This document shows, piece by piece, positions 52,731 through 61,439 of a stretch of DNA of 64,000 nucleotides (the stretch's first letter is position 1; the number at the start of each line of letters is the position of its first letter). Under the pieces are notes generated by a model. That model did no database searches and had not been told where the DNA came from. It was given only the letters and a program-made list of their open reading frames with translations. The stretch covers positions 7,363-71,362 of the forward strand of contig JBIIEQ010000008.1 in assembly GCA_044237765.1 (NCBI GenBank). The letters run 5' to 3'. The stretch comes from UBA6136 sp044237765 (lineage in GTDB: Bacteria; Pseudomonadota; Gammaproteobacteria; Methylococcales; Methylococcaceae). The translations under genes were made by a program, and so were the position numbers.

Positions 52731-53033
52731 ATGAAAATCACCACTCTCGCCATCGTCGGCGCCATGGCCGCAATGACCGCCATGGATTCATTCGCCGTCG
52801 ATCCCGGCATCAATCAGCCCGGAATGATCGGTAATCACGGCGTGGGCAGAGCGGCCGCTCGGGATCCCGGTATCAACCAGCCCGGGGCGGTGGGCAATGC
52901 GCCCATGGCTCGTGAAGCGGCGCGCATGCCGGGAGTGCAGTACCCGCGCGGGGCTGCAGCGGTGGCGACGCCCCGGGTGGGGCGTGACCCAGGGGTGAAT
53001 CAGCCGGGCATGCGCGGGAATATCCGGCGCTAA
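52731..53033 (+). CDS. Small exported repeat protein with DPG(I/V)NQPG motifs
   Basis: 100 aa. Signal peptide MKITTLAIVGAMAAMTAMDS with FA cleavage near residue 22. The mature 78 residues contain three near-identical units: DPGINQPGMIGN (24-35), DPGINQPGAVGN (45-56) and DPGVNQPGMRGN (about 86-97), with a divergent MPGVQYPRG between the second and third. Ala/Arg-rich linkers join them and the end is RR. GAGGAGG lies 7 nt before the ATG. The DPG(V/I)N motif occurs in other small exported proteobacterial proteins of unknown function. It lies just after the norR-like pseudogene. Confidence 0.75.
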   Translation: MKITTLAIVGAMAAMTAMDSFAVDPGINQPGMIGNHGVGRAAARDPGINQPGAVGNAPMAREAARMPGVQYPRGAAAVATPRVGRDPGVNQPGMRGNIRR

Positions 53034-53087
53034 TGGGCATGGATGGTGCCGGCGTTCACTGATTACATCGACTGAAGCGAGACGACC

Positions 53088-53837
53088 ATGCAGGAAAAAT
53101 CCCCCTACACGCCTCACCCGGTGCTCGATCCACACTTCAACGATTTGCGGGAGAAGCAGCCCTTTTTGCGCCGAGTGTTCGACGATTCGGCCGAATATTA
53201 CGAGCGCATCGCCCGGTGGGGTTTTTTCGGTACCGGTGACTGGTATCGCCGTCAGGCCCTGCGTCGAGCCGGTCTGCAGCCCGGAATGCGGGTGGCGGAC
53301 ATTGCGGCGGGTACGGGCATTACCGCCCGGGCAGCGGCGGAGATCGTCGGCGATGCCTCGCGGATCACCTGCGTCGAGCCCAGCGCCGGCATGTTGCGGG
53401 AGTCGGAAAAGTGCCTGCCCACGGCGCAGCATGTGCAAGCGGGCGCGGATGACATCCCGCTGCCGGATGGCCAATTCGATTTTGTCAGCATGGGTTTCGC
53501 CCTGCGGCATGTCGAGGACCTGGAGACTGCCTTCCGGGAATTCGCCCGCATCCTCAAGCCGGGCGGACGATTGCTAATCATGGACATCACTAAACCCGAA
53601 GGGCGGTTCGCCAACTGGCTGACCCGCCTCTATTTCCGCGATGTGCTGCCGCGCCTGACCTGGGTGATGACCGGCAGCAACAAGGCGCAATACCTGATGG
53701 AGTATTACTGGGAAACGCTCGACCAGATGGTCGAGCCATCCCGGGTGCTGGAGGCGCTGGAGGGAGCCGGTTTCGATAGGCCCAGCCGCACCGTCGAAGC
53801 GGGCATTTTCAGCGAATATACCGCCCGCAAGCCTTGA
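53088..53837 (+). CDS. Class I SAM-dependent methyltransferase (UbiE/MenG-like)
   Basis: 249-aa Rossmann-fold methyltransferase. Motif I is VADIAAGTGITARAAAEIVG, followed by RITCVEPSAGMLRESEKCLP, the acidic motif FDFVSMGFALRHVEDLETAF and FARILKPGGRLLIMDITKPE, close to the UbiE/COQ5 quinone methylase group. The genuine ubiE normally stands with ubiJ and ubiB, which are absent here, so this may act on another substrate. It overlaps the next gene by 4 bp. Confidence 0.8.
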   Translation: MQEKSPYTPHPVLDPHFNDLREKQPFLRRVFDDSAEYYERIARWGFFGTGDWYRRQALRRAGLQPGMRVADIAAGTGITARAAAEIVGDASRITCVEPSAGMLRESEKCLPTAQHVQAGADDIPLPDGQFDFVSMGFALRHVEDLETAFREFARILKPGGRLLIMDITKPEGRFANWLTRLYFRDVLPRLTWVMTGSNKAQYLMEYYWETLDQMVEPSRVLEALEGAGFDRPSRTVEAGIFSEYTARKP

Positions 53838-54424
53838 ATCGGCGCACCCTCCTTCGGGACGGGCTGGCCGCGCTCCTGCCCTGGCTGGCCTTTGCCCGGG
53901 ATCCGCTGGCCGGCACCGTTCCCGCGGCCGCCGTGGCCCTGCTCGTATGGCTGTTTCTGCGAGCGCCGGCCTGGCGGGAACTGAAGCGATTTGAAGGGAT
54001 GATCCTGCTGTTTTTCCTCGGCGCCTGGGTGTTTCCCGGACAGCCGCTGACCCGGCGTCCGGAGATCATGATTCCCCTGCTGCTGGCCATGGCGTCGTTT
54101 GCCTCGGTGATCGCCGGCCGTCCCTGCACACTGGACTACTCGCGGTCGATGGTCGGTCCCGAATGGTGGAACAACCGCCACTTTCTTCGCGTCAACAGCC
54201 GGGTGACGCTGGTCTGGGGGGTCTGTTTCGTGCTCTCGGCCGCGCTGGCCTGGTTGGGCGGCGGCCTTGACGGCATGCCCAAGCTGGCGGCGAAACTGGC
54301 GCAACCCGTCCTATACATCAGCGCGCTGTGTTTTACCCGCGGCTACCCGAGCTGGTACCGTTTGCATCGCTACCTGCCGCTCGTCCGTGCAGGACACGAA
54401 CACTATATCAAGGCTCCTCGGTAG
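53834..54424 (+). CDS. Integral membrane protein, unknown
   Basis: 196 aa, starting at a TTG that overlaps the methyltransferase stop. About five hydrophobic segments (residues 8-22, 30-42, 54-70, 80-95, 124-145) and a conserved-looking part GRPCTLDYSRSMVGPEWWNN in the middle. The coupling to the methyltransferase suggests the two work together on a lipid or quinone, but nothing in the protein identifies a function. Confidence 0.6.
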   Translation: MNRRTLLRDGLAALLPWLAFARDPLAGTVPAAAVALLVWLFLRAPAWRELKRFEGMILLFFLGAWVFPGQPLTRRPEIMIPLLLAMASFASVIAGRPCTLDYSRSMVGPEWWNNRHFLRVNSRVTLVWGVCFVLSAALAWLGGGLDGMPKLAAKLAQPVLYISALCFTRGYPSWYRLHRYLPLVRAGHEHYIKAPR

Positions 54425-54455
54425 CCCTTGATCGACAGCGACCCAACTGAATTTT

Positions 54456-56471
54456 ATGAGCGAAAGACAGAATAGCCTGGGCGTTTATCGCAGAGACATT
54501 GATGGTCTCCGTGGAATCGCGGTGTTGTCAGTGGTGATTTATCACGCCTTCCCAAAATTCATAAAGGCAGGGTTTATCGGTGTTGATGTCTTCTTCGTGA
54601 TATCCGGATATTTGATCTCGGATATCATTTTGAGAGAGGATTCTGACGGACTGTTTAGATATTCCGAATTTTATGCAAGGAGGGCCAGAAGGATTTTTCC
54701 GGCTTTGATTCTTGTTTTGCTGGCGTCTCTGGCTGTGGGCTGGTTTGTTTTATGGTCCGCTGAATATAAATCCTTAGGAAAGGCGGTGGCGGCGGGTGCG
54801 GGGTTTATAGCCAACCTGTTGCTGTATAGTGAGGCTGGATATTTCGATCTTGCCTCCCATGAAAAGCCATTGCTCCACCTTTGGTCCTTGGGTGTGGAAG
54901 AGCAGTTTTATCTTTTCTGGCCGACATTGCTGCTCCTGGCTAATCAATATAGGTTCTTATGGTTGCCGGCTCTGTTGGGATTGGCTTCCTTTGTGCTGTG
55001 CGTCATGGTGACGGGTGCCCATCAGGATGCGGCTTTTTACCTTCCGGTCTATCGATTCTGGGAGTTCATGGTTGGGTTTTTAGTGTGTTGGCTGAGCCGT
55101 CATGGTCGGTTCATAAGATTGAGGGGATTGCAGGCTAGTAGGGGTAAATTAGCCATTAGTGTTGGTGACGTGCTATCGGTATCCGGCCTTTTCTTGTTGA
55201 TTATTTCATATGTGATCATTGATCAGAGAAAACCATTTCCTGGTTTTCTCGCGGTTTTGCCAGTCATGGCGGCGGGCTTTCTGGTTGCTTCGGGTGAAAA
55301 GGCCTTTGTGAATAAATGGCTACTGAGTATGCGGTGGCTCGTCTATATCGGGTTGATCAGTTATCCGCTCTATTTATGGCATTGGCCGCTTATCTCATTC
55401 GAGTATCTGATGGACTCCGGGGATCGGACTCGGGTAGTCAGTTTCGGCTTGCTTGCGCTGGGATTGCTGCTGGCCGATCTCACTTGGCGATTTGTTGAAC
55501 GGCCGGTTCGAAAGGCCAGGTCAGGGAGATTGTCGGTAGCTTTGTTTCTCGGGCTCGCTCTTGTGGGTGCGGTCGGTGGGATTGTTTCGTTGAGCGACGG
55601 TCTGCCCGCACGGTTGAATGAGATTGCGGAGGATTTGCAAAAGTCAAAACAATTGGGCTGGAGTCTGTCGGGATGGGTCAGCTCATGTCCTGATCGTATT
55701 TTGAACGCCAATGGAGCTGAGGTAGCCTGCAAGCGGTTGCCCGGTAATCCGGGTGAGAGTCGACGGATTCTGCTGGTGGGTGACAGTCATGCCATGGCCT
55801 TCGCGGAGGCGCTTAACCAGGTCAAGGATGATACGGGCATGGGTTTTTCGGCGCACATTATGGCAAAGGGTGGTTGTATGCCCTTTGGTTGGGTAGAAAA
55901 GCTGCATGGCAGCAACGAGTGTCATCCTTTCTACTCATCCATCTATGAATATGCGACCGATGATGACGTCGCCGATGCGGTTATTCTTGTCGGCCGCTGG
56001 GCTGCCAGGTTTCATGGTACGGGTTTTGGCGTGGATACCCTGCCTCATGCCTTCAGGGATGTAAGAAAGATGCAGGGCGAGAGTCAGGAGTCGCTTTTTG
56101 CCAGAACCCTACGCGAAACGTTGCAACAACTTTATGCGACAGGAAAAAGGATTATATTCGTCCATCAGGTGCCGGAACTTGGGTTCAATACAAAGTCCTG
56201 TCTGCCACGACCATTCAGTTTTAAACCCGTCAATGTGTGCATGATTGATCGGGTTATGGTGGAGGCAAGACAGTCCGGGTACAGGTCCGTGGTGAGGAGT
56301 GTGATGTCCGCGTTTCCTGGAATCCTTGAATTGGACCCGCTGGATAGCTTCTGTGACAGGCAATACTGCTATGCCCGGATCGATGGCGATTATCTCTATA
56401 CCGACAATAACCACCTGTCGGATGTCGGTGCCAGGCGACTGGGGCCCGCGCTGGCGCGACTTATCAAATAA
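54456..56471 (+). CDS. Acyltransferase with C-terminal SGNH domain (OafA/YrhL type)
   Basis: 671-aa membrane O-acyltransferase that acetylates surface polysaccharide or LPS. N-terminal acyltransferase-3 domain with about ten helices (DIDGLRGIAVLSVVIYHAFP, GVDVFFVISGYLISDII, EFYARRARRIFPAL, HLWSLGVEEQFYLFWP). C-terminal SGNH hydrolase-like domain with VGDSHAMAFAEAL and catalytic DNNHLSDVGA. The coding sequence is clearly less GC-rich than its neighbours, with more A/T third positions, pointing to acquisition. No polysaccharide genes adjoin it. Confidence 0.92.
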   Translation: MSERQNSLGVYRRDIDGLRGIAVLSVVIYHAFPKFIKAGFIGVDVFFVISGYLISDIILREDSDGLFRYSEFYARRARRIFPALILVLLASLAVGWFVLWSAEYKSLGKAVAAGAGFIANLLLYSEAGYFDLASHEKPLLHLWSLGVEEQFYLFWPTLLLLANQYRFLWLPALLGLASFVLCVMVTGAHQDAAFYLPVYRFWEFMVGFLVCWLSRHGRFIRLRGLQASRGKLAISVGDVLSVSGLFLLIISYVIIDQRKPFPGFLAVLPVMAAGFLVASGEKAFVNKWLLSMRWLVYIGLISYPLYLWHWPLISFEYLMDSGDRTRVVSFGLLALGLLLADLTWRFVERPVRKARSGRLSVALFLGLALVGAVGGIVSLSDGLPARLNEIAEDLQKSKQLGWSLSGWVSSCPDRILNANGAEVACKRLPGNPGESRRILLVGDSHAMAFAEALNQVKDDTGMGFSAHIMAKGGCMPFGWVEKLHGSNECHPFYSSIYEYATDDDVADAVILVGRWAARFHGTGFGVDTLPHAFRDVRKMQGESQESLFARTLRETLQQLYATGKRIIFVHQVPELGFNTKSCLPRPFSFKPVNVCMIDRVMVEARQSGYRSVVRSVMSAFPGILELDPLDSFCDRQYCYARIDGDYLYTDNNHLSDVGARRLGPALARLIK

Positions 56472-56573
56472 CCTCTGCTCCCCGTGGGAGGCTGGTTGCC
56501 ACAGTCCTTGCGGCAGCAACCCACGCTTTCCTGCATCAACTCACTTTGGCCGTCCATGGCCACGGCGCTCGAG

Positions 56574-57065
56574 TTATTTGCTGAAGAGGCTGTTGCGGAG
56601 GGTATCGGATGCCTTGATGACGGCGTCGGAGAGCTCGTCTGCAATGTTCATCTCTTTCAAAGATTCGCGAAGGTGATGGAAGATCACGTCGAAGTGCCGG
56701 TCCTTGAAACCCTTGTCGAAGAACTGGGCAAAGGCCTTGTGCAGATCTGGTAGGTCGCCGCCCTCCGTTCCATCGTTTTCGCCGCGCAGGGCCACGGTCA
56801 GGAATGACTTGTGCTTGCCGCCCTGATCGGCGCGGCTTACCCCGAACATGAAGTGATTGATGCGGGGGTCCGCCATCAGCTTTTCGGTCAGGATCTCGAC
56901 CGCATTCTGAATGGCTTCGTCGCCGCCGAGCTGTTCGCGCAGGGATGCTGCCTCCGTCTGGGCGGGTTCAGTCTTTTCGCTTTTGGCTTTTCTTGGGGCG
57001 GGGGATTTACTGCGTGGGGGCTTGGCGGGTGCTTCCTCGACCTTGATTTCGGTTTCTTCGCTCAT
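56574..57065 (-). CDS. Truncated haemoglobin-like protein with basic N-terminal tail
   Basis: 163 aa, from the ATG behind GAGGAG (MSEETEIKVEEAP). Residues 1-40 are Lys/Pro/Ala-rich and probably disordered. Residues 41-163 are a 2-on-2 globin: LREQLGGDEAIQNAVEILTE, ADPRINHFMFGV, KHKSFLTVALRG, LPDLHKAFAQFF (proximal His109) and KDRHFDVIFHHLRESL. B10 is Thr60 rather than Tyr and E7 is His85, so ligand chemistry should differ from the other globin. An upstream 24-codon extension has no support. Confidence 0.85.
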   Translation of the reverse strand: MSEETEIKVEEAPAKPPRSKSPAPRKAKSEKTEPAQTEAASLREQLGGDEAIQNAVEILTEKLMADPRINHFMFGVSRADQGGKHKSFLTVALRGENDGTEGGDLPDLHKAFAQFFDKGFKDRHFDVIFHHLRESLKEMNIADELSDAVIKASDTLRNSLFSK

Positions 57066-57203
57066 CGGGTTCTCCTCGTGGGTTCTGATTATTGTTATGC
57101 GGATGTCCGTGCTGCGGCGTATCCGGTCCAGGGGCATTTCATTGCTTCAAGGCGCTGAACGTCGGTCATTTTTCCAGAATTTCAGGGGGTGCTCCACCCC
57201 GGC

Positions 57204-57959
57204 TTATCTCCAGGGCCGGGAGGGTGGCCGGTCGTGGCTGAGATGATTGGCCAACAGTTCCGGTCTGACCATCGGTTTGACCAGGAGAACGCCGGCGACG
57301 AAACCGCCGGCATGCGCCCAGAAGGCCACGCCACCGCCGGCTTCCTGCAAGGCCGGAATGCCGGACGCCAGCTGAATGAAAAACCAGTAGCCGAGCATGG
57401 CGAGGGCGGGTACGGCAAAGGTGGTTGCGTAAAAGCCGAGAAAGAGGAAGGTGATGATGCGGGCATGAGGGTAGAGCCGGGCGTAGCCGCCCATGACGCC
57501 GCCTATGGCCCCGGATGCGCCGACCATGGGAATGGCGGCGGAAGGATTGGAAATGATCTGCGCGCTGGCGGCGGCGAGCCCGCACAGCAGATAGAAAATC
57601 CAGAAACGGTCGGGTCCCATGGCGTCCTCGACATTGTCGCCGAACACCCAGAGGAACCACATGTTGCCGATCAGGTGAAACCACCCGCCGTGCAGGAACA
57701 TGTGGGTCACCATGGTGAATAGGGATGCGCTGGGTTCCAGACGGCAGGCGAGGCCCTCGCCCAGCGGGATGAGCGTGCCGGGTTCGGCGGTATGCAGGAG
57801 TTCGCCGGGGATCAATCCCCAGTCACACAGCGATTGCGCCAGATGCGCGCCCTCGCCAAAGCCCTGGGCCAGTGCCCAGGCGGCTATGTTGAAGGCGATG
57901 ATGGACATGACGGCCACCGGGGTTCTGAGGGTGGGGTTTTCGTCGCGCAGTGGAAACAT
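57204..57959 (-). CDS. Rhomboid-family intramembrane serine protease
   Basis: 251-aa six-to-seven-helix protease that cleaves substrates within the membrane. The catalytic Ser149 is in VGASGAIGG and His216 in FWAHAGGFVAGVLL. FLHGGWFHLIGNMWFLWVFG is the conserved L1/TM2 stretch. The ATG is 117 bp after priA ends. Substrate unknown. Confidence 0.93.
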   Translation of the reverse strand: MFPLRDENPTLRTPVAVMSIIAFNIAAWALAQGFGEGAHLAQSLCDWGLIPGELLHTAEPGTLIPLGEGLACRLEPSASLFTMVTHMFLHGGWFHLIGNMWFLWVFGDNVEDAMGPDRFWIFYLLCGLAAASAQIISNPSAAIPMVGASGAIGGVMGGYARLYPHARIITFLFLGFYATTFAVPALAMLGYWFFIQLASGIPALQEAGGGVAFWAHAGGFVAGVLLVKPMVRPELLANHLSHDRPPSRPWR

Positions 57960-58076
57960 GGTGGCCTCGATCGGTTGGGTGCTTGTCTTGCCGGGGTGAC
58001 AGGGGTCACGGAAATTCGGCGCTCATGTTACCGCGAAAGTCCTTTCAGCCTCCCGGCTGAGGCTTCATGCGTCTGA

Positions 58077-60290
58077 TCAAAAGAGATCGACCGGGTCGAC
58101 GTCGACCGACCAGCGCACCTTGCGGGCGAGTTCGGTTTCGGATGCGGCTGGTATCAGGCGATCCAGCAGGGCGTGAAGTGAGCCGCGACGGTCGGATTGC
58201 AGCAGCAATTGCCAGCGGTAGCGATTGCCGCGGCGAGCCAGCGGGGCAGGCACCGGCCCCAGTACTTCCACCGCCTTCTCGCCGAGGCGGCTGGCGTGGA
58301 CCGCCAAGGTGTCCAGAAATTGCTGGGCCATGCGGCTGTCCAGCGCGTCGGCTCGCCAAAGGGCCTGATGGCTGAAAGGCGGCAGTCCTGTCTCCTGCCG
58401 TTCCAGCAGGCAGGCGCGGGCAAAGTCCGGGTAGCCGTTCCGCACCAGGGCCAGCAGCAGCGGATGCGCCGGATGGCGGGTCTGTAGAATTACGGTGCCG
58501 GGCTTTTCCTCGCGACCGGCCCGGCCCGCGACCTGAATGATCAATTGTGCGGTCCGTTCGCCTGCCCGGAAGTCGTTGCTGTAAAGCCCGGCATCCACGT
58601 CCAGAATGCCGACGAGGGTGACGCCGGGGAAATGATGCCCCTTGGCCAGCATCTGGGTGCCGATCAGGATGTTGATCCGGCCGGCATGAATCTCCTTCAG
58701 CGCCCGCTCCAGCGAACCTTTGCGGCGGGTACTGTCGCGGTCGATGCGCGCCACTCGTGCCTTCGGAAACAGCTCGGTCAGCACCGTCTCGACCCGCTCC
58801 GTTCCCAGGCCCAGCGGCTGGAGGGCTGTCTTGCCGCAGTCCGGGCATGCAGGAGGAATGGGCTGTTCCAGCCCGCAATGATGGCAGCGCAGCCGGCGTT
58901 CCTGAGCATGAATTACCAGATGCGTATCGCAGTGCCGACACGGCGCCACCCAGCCACAGTCATGACAAATCAAGGTCGGAGCGTACCCGCGGCGGTTGAC
59001 GAACAGCAGGGCCTGCTCGCCCCGGTCCAGCGTGTCGATAATTTGGCCGGCAAGCTGGGCGGAGATGCCTTCATTCAGCCGCTGGGCGCGGATGTCCAGT
59101 ACCTGAAAGCGGGGCGGGGCAGCATTGCCGGCGCGATAGGGTAAGTCGAGCAGACGATAGCGGCCCAGCTGCACGTTATGCCGGCTTTCCAGCGAAGGAG
59201 TAGCCGAGCCCAGCAGGATCGGCACCTCGGCAAATCGCGCGCGCATGACGGCGACATCACGTGCCGAAAAGCGAAAACCCTCCTGTTGTTTAAACGAACT
59301 GTCATGTTCCTCGTCCAGAATGATCAGGCCGAGTGACTGAATCGGCGTGAAGACGGCCGAGCGGGTGCCCAGCAGAATGGCCGATTCGCCGCGCTGCATC
59401 GACAGCCAGGCGCGGCGGCGCACGCCATCAGCCAGCGCCGAATGAAAGGTGGCGATGGGCGCGTCGAAGCGGGTGCGAAAGCGGGCTTCGAGTTGCGGTG
59501 TGAGGTTGATTTCGGGGAGCAGGATCATCACCTGCTGGCCGCGAGCCAGTACCTCCTGCGTCAGGCGCAGATAAACCTCGGTCTTGCCGCTGCCGGTAAC
59601 GCCTTCCAGCAGGAACGCCTGATAACTCCCGAGGGCGGCCGTAACGGCCGCGACGGCTTGAGCCTGACCGCTATTCAGTGTGAGCAGCGGGGGTGACGGT
59701 TGGCTGGCTGACGGTGGCGCGGGTGGGTCTGCGGAAAGCTCCTTCCACTCCGCCAGTCCCTTGCCGATCAGTGCCCGTGCCGGGCCAGAAAAGTCGATAG
59801 CCAGCCCGGACAGCGCCTCGCTGCCCAGCCCGTCCCGGCATTGCTGCAGGCGGGTGAATAGCTCGTACTGACGGGGCGCCCGCTTGAGCCCGGCGACAGC
59901 GTCTGGGTTTGGCGTCTGGGCCGCAAACAGCCGGCGCCGGGTTTCCGGTTCGGCGGATTCGCCTTTCCTGAGGACGGCCGCAAGGGCCGCCGACATCGCC
60001 TCGCCGATCGGGTAGTGGTAGTAGTGGCTGGCCCAGCGCATCAAACGAAGATCGGCCTCGGCCAGCAGCGGGACGGTATCGATAATGCGGCTGGCTTTGC
60101 GCAATCGCTCCGGTGCGATGTCCGAGGTATCGACGATGTCCAGCAGGATGCCTGTCTTCCGGCTGCGCCCGAAGGGCACCTCGACCCGCACGCCCGGTCT
60201 GATCGACTTGAGGTCGACTTCGGCGGGGGGGAGGTAATCAAACACCCGGTGCATCGGGACCGGTACGGCGATCTTCAGCACGCTGGACAT
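58077..60290 (-). CDS. priA: Primosomal protein N' (replication restart helicase PriA)
   Basis: 737-aa 3'-5' helicase that reloads the replisome at stalled forks. N-terminal fork-binding domain VPVPMHRVFDYLPP, Walker A EGVTGSGKTEVYLRLTQEVL, DEEH box IILDEEHDSSFKQQEG, the zinc cysteines CHDCGWVAPCRHC and CHHCG-CPDCG, and the helicase motif VAGRAGREEKPGTVILQT. ATG at 60290. A pair of perfect DnaA boxes lies 67 bp upstream. Confidence 0.97.
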   Translation of the reverse strand: MSSVLKIAVPVPMHRVFDYLPPAEVDLKSIRPGVRVEVPFGRSRKTGILLDIVDTSDIAPERLRKASRIIDTVPLLAEADLRLMRWASHYYHYPIGEAMSAALAAVLRKGESAEPETRRRLFAAQTPNPDAVAGLKRAPRQYELFTRLQQCRDGLGSEALSGLAIDFSGPARALIGKGLAEWKELSADPPAPPSASQPSPPLLTLNSGQAQAVAAVTAALGSYQAFLLEGVTGSGKTEVYLRLTQEVLARGQQVMILLPEINLTPQLEARFRTRFDAPIATFHSALADGVRRRAWLSMQRGESAILLGTRSAVFTPIQSLGLIILDEEHDSSFKQQEGFRFSARDVAVMRARFAEVPILLGSATPSLESRHNVQLGRYRLLDLPYRAGNAAPPRFQVLDIRAQRLNEGISAQLAGQIIDTLDRGEQALLFVNRRGYAPTLICHDCGWVAPCRHCDTHLVIHAQERRLRCHHCGLEQPIPPACPDCGKTALQPLGLGTERVETVLTELFPKARVARIDRDSTRRKGSLERALKEIHAGRINILIGTQMLAKGHHFPGVTLVGILDVDAGLYSNDFRAGERTAQLIIQVAGRAGREEKPGTVILQTRHPAHPLLLALVRNGYPDFARACLLERQETGLPPFSHQALWRADALDSRMAQQFLDTLAVHASRLGEKAVEVLGPVPAPLARRGNRYRWQLLLQSDRRGSLHALLDRLIPAASETELARKVRWSVDVDPVDLF

Positions 60291-60356
60291 GGGGGGTCAG
60301 GCGGGAAAAAAGATGACATTGGCCCAAGAGCCAGACACCATTCGGCCTCGGGCCGT

Positions 60357-60391
60357 TTATCCACAGAGTCTGTGGATAAGTTTGTGGATGC
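60357..60391. promoter_or_regulatory. Cluster of DnaA boxes upstream of priA
   Basis: TTATCCACA (60357-60365) and TGTGGATAA (60371-60379) are perfect consensus boxes in opposite orientation with a 5-bp gap. TGTGGATGC (60383-60391) matches 7 of 9 and begins 12 bp after the second. DnaA could bind here as regulator of priA or as a titration site. Confidence 0.65.
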
Positions 60392-60538
60392 CGCATGCAA
60401 GATTGGCGCCCGCAAGCGTGGATGCTGGGGATTCATTGGATTGACCAGGAATTGGACGCTGCGAAATGGCTTATATGAAACAATGGGTTGGGCGAATCTT
60501 CAGCGAGTGGCCCCGGTATGGGTCGGGAAAGTTTCTAC

Positions 60539-60568
60539 TTGACAGATAAATTTTATACACTGTGCATA
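60539..60568 (+). promoter_or_regulatory. Promoter and imperfect palindrome before the HNH gene
   Basis: TTGACA at 60539-60544 is a perfect -35; a weak -10 (TGCATA, 60563-60568) follows after 18 bp. The half-sites TTATACAC and GTGCATAA around a central T (60553-60569) form a palindrome with one mismatch over the promoter, so a repressor may bind. It does not match the LexA CTGT-N8-ACAG consensus. Confidence 0.35.
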
Positions 60569-60639
60569 ACTCAACCATGAATCAATCGCTTAGCCACCCC
60601 ATGCACTGAAAACAGAAGAAAACTACCGGAGGAGAATCT

Positions 60640-61230
60640 ATGGATATTTGTCAGCTACAGGTGTTGCGTACCGATGTCTCTGGCATGCCATTAGAGTGGT
60701 TGGGCTACCAGGAGGCCGCGAAACTCTATCACCTGGGCATGGTTGCTTATAGCTGTGGCACCCCGCTGTATACCCTGCATGGCGGCATCAATGCGAAAAG
60801 CGGCCGGCTGAGCCAGATAGAAGTCAACTCCATCATCGCCACCACCCACCATCACAAGAAGGGGCGCGGTGTCGATGTCCATTATGTCCCTCCTCTCAGC
60901 AACCCGGCACTGTTTCGACGCGACGATCATCTCTGCCTCTACTGTGGATTCCAGTTCCGTCACACGGAGCTTTCACGGGATCACGTCAAGCCGCTCAGTC
61001 ACGGCGGGGTCGATCTTTGGGGCAATGTTGTCACGGCCTGCAAGCGCTGCAACAACCACAAGGCCGGCCGAACGCCGGAGCAGGTGGGCATGCAGCTGCT
61101 GGCCATTCCCTTTACGCCTACCCACGCCGAATACGTCTACCTGCAGGGGCGGCGCGTACTCAGTGACCAGATGGAATTTCTCAAGTCTCACTTTCCGCGC
61201 AAGAGCCCGCTGCATCGGCGATTAAGCTGA
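60640..61230 (+). CDS. HNH endonuclease domain protein
   Basis: 196 aa, ATG behind GGAGGAG. The His-Cys HNH domain (about residues 95-150) shows CLYCGFQFRHTELSRDHVKP, GGVDLWGNVVTACKRCNNHK and KAGRTPEQVGMQLL, with two CxxC pairs for a structural zinc. The N-terminal 90 residues (GYQEAAKLYHLGMVAYSCGT) are conserved in a group of chromosomal proteins in gammaproteobacteria. It is divergent from priA. Substrate and role are unknown; there is no phage or restriction gene beside it. Confidence 0.88.
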   Translation: MDICQLQVLRTDVSGMPLEWLGYQEAAKLYHLGMVAYSCGTPLYTLHGGINAKSGRLSQIEVNSIIATTHHHKKGRGVDVHYVPPLSNPALFRRDDHLCLYCGFQFRHTELSRDHVKPLSHGGVDLWGNVVTACKRCNNHKAGRTPEQVGMQLLAIPFTPTHAEYVYLQGRRVLSDQMEFLKSHFPRKSPLHRRLS

Positions 61231-61439
61231 TCGATTTGACTGATAGGAATCTGGTCGCATCGGCGATTCGATCTTTCGTTGTGGCCCGTCAATACCTGAA
61301 GTAAGGTTGTTCTGAAATCGTCCGTTCGGCGACCCGTCGAGCCGGATCACCTGGTCGGGTACGAGAAGTCTTGGCCCGTTCGCGGATCGAACTCAACACA
61401 GACCATCCTGCTTCCGCCCATATCCCACTGACTCACCGC

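Larger units (their letters stand above)
60291..60639. other. Intergenic region with DnaA boxes and HNH promoter
   Basis: 349 bp between divergent priA and the HNH gene. It holds an inverted pair of perfect DnaA boxes, a third weaker one, and a TTGACA-based promoter with a palindrome, each described separately. No other RNA or gene seen. Confidence 0.5.
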
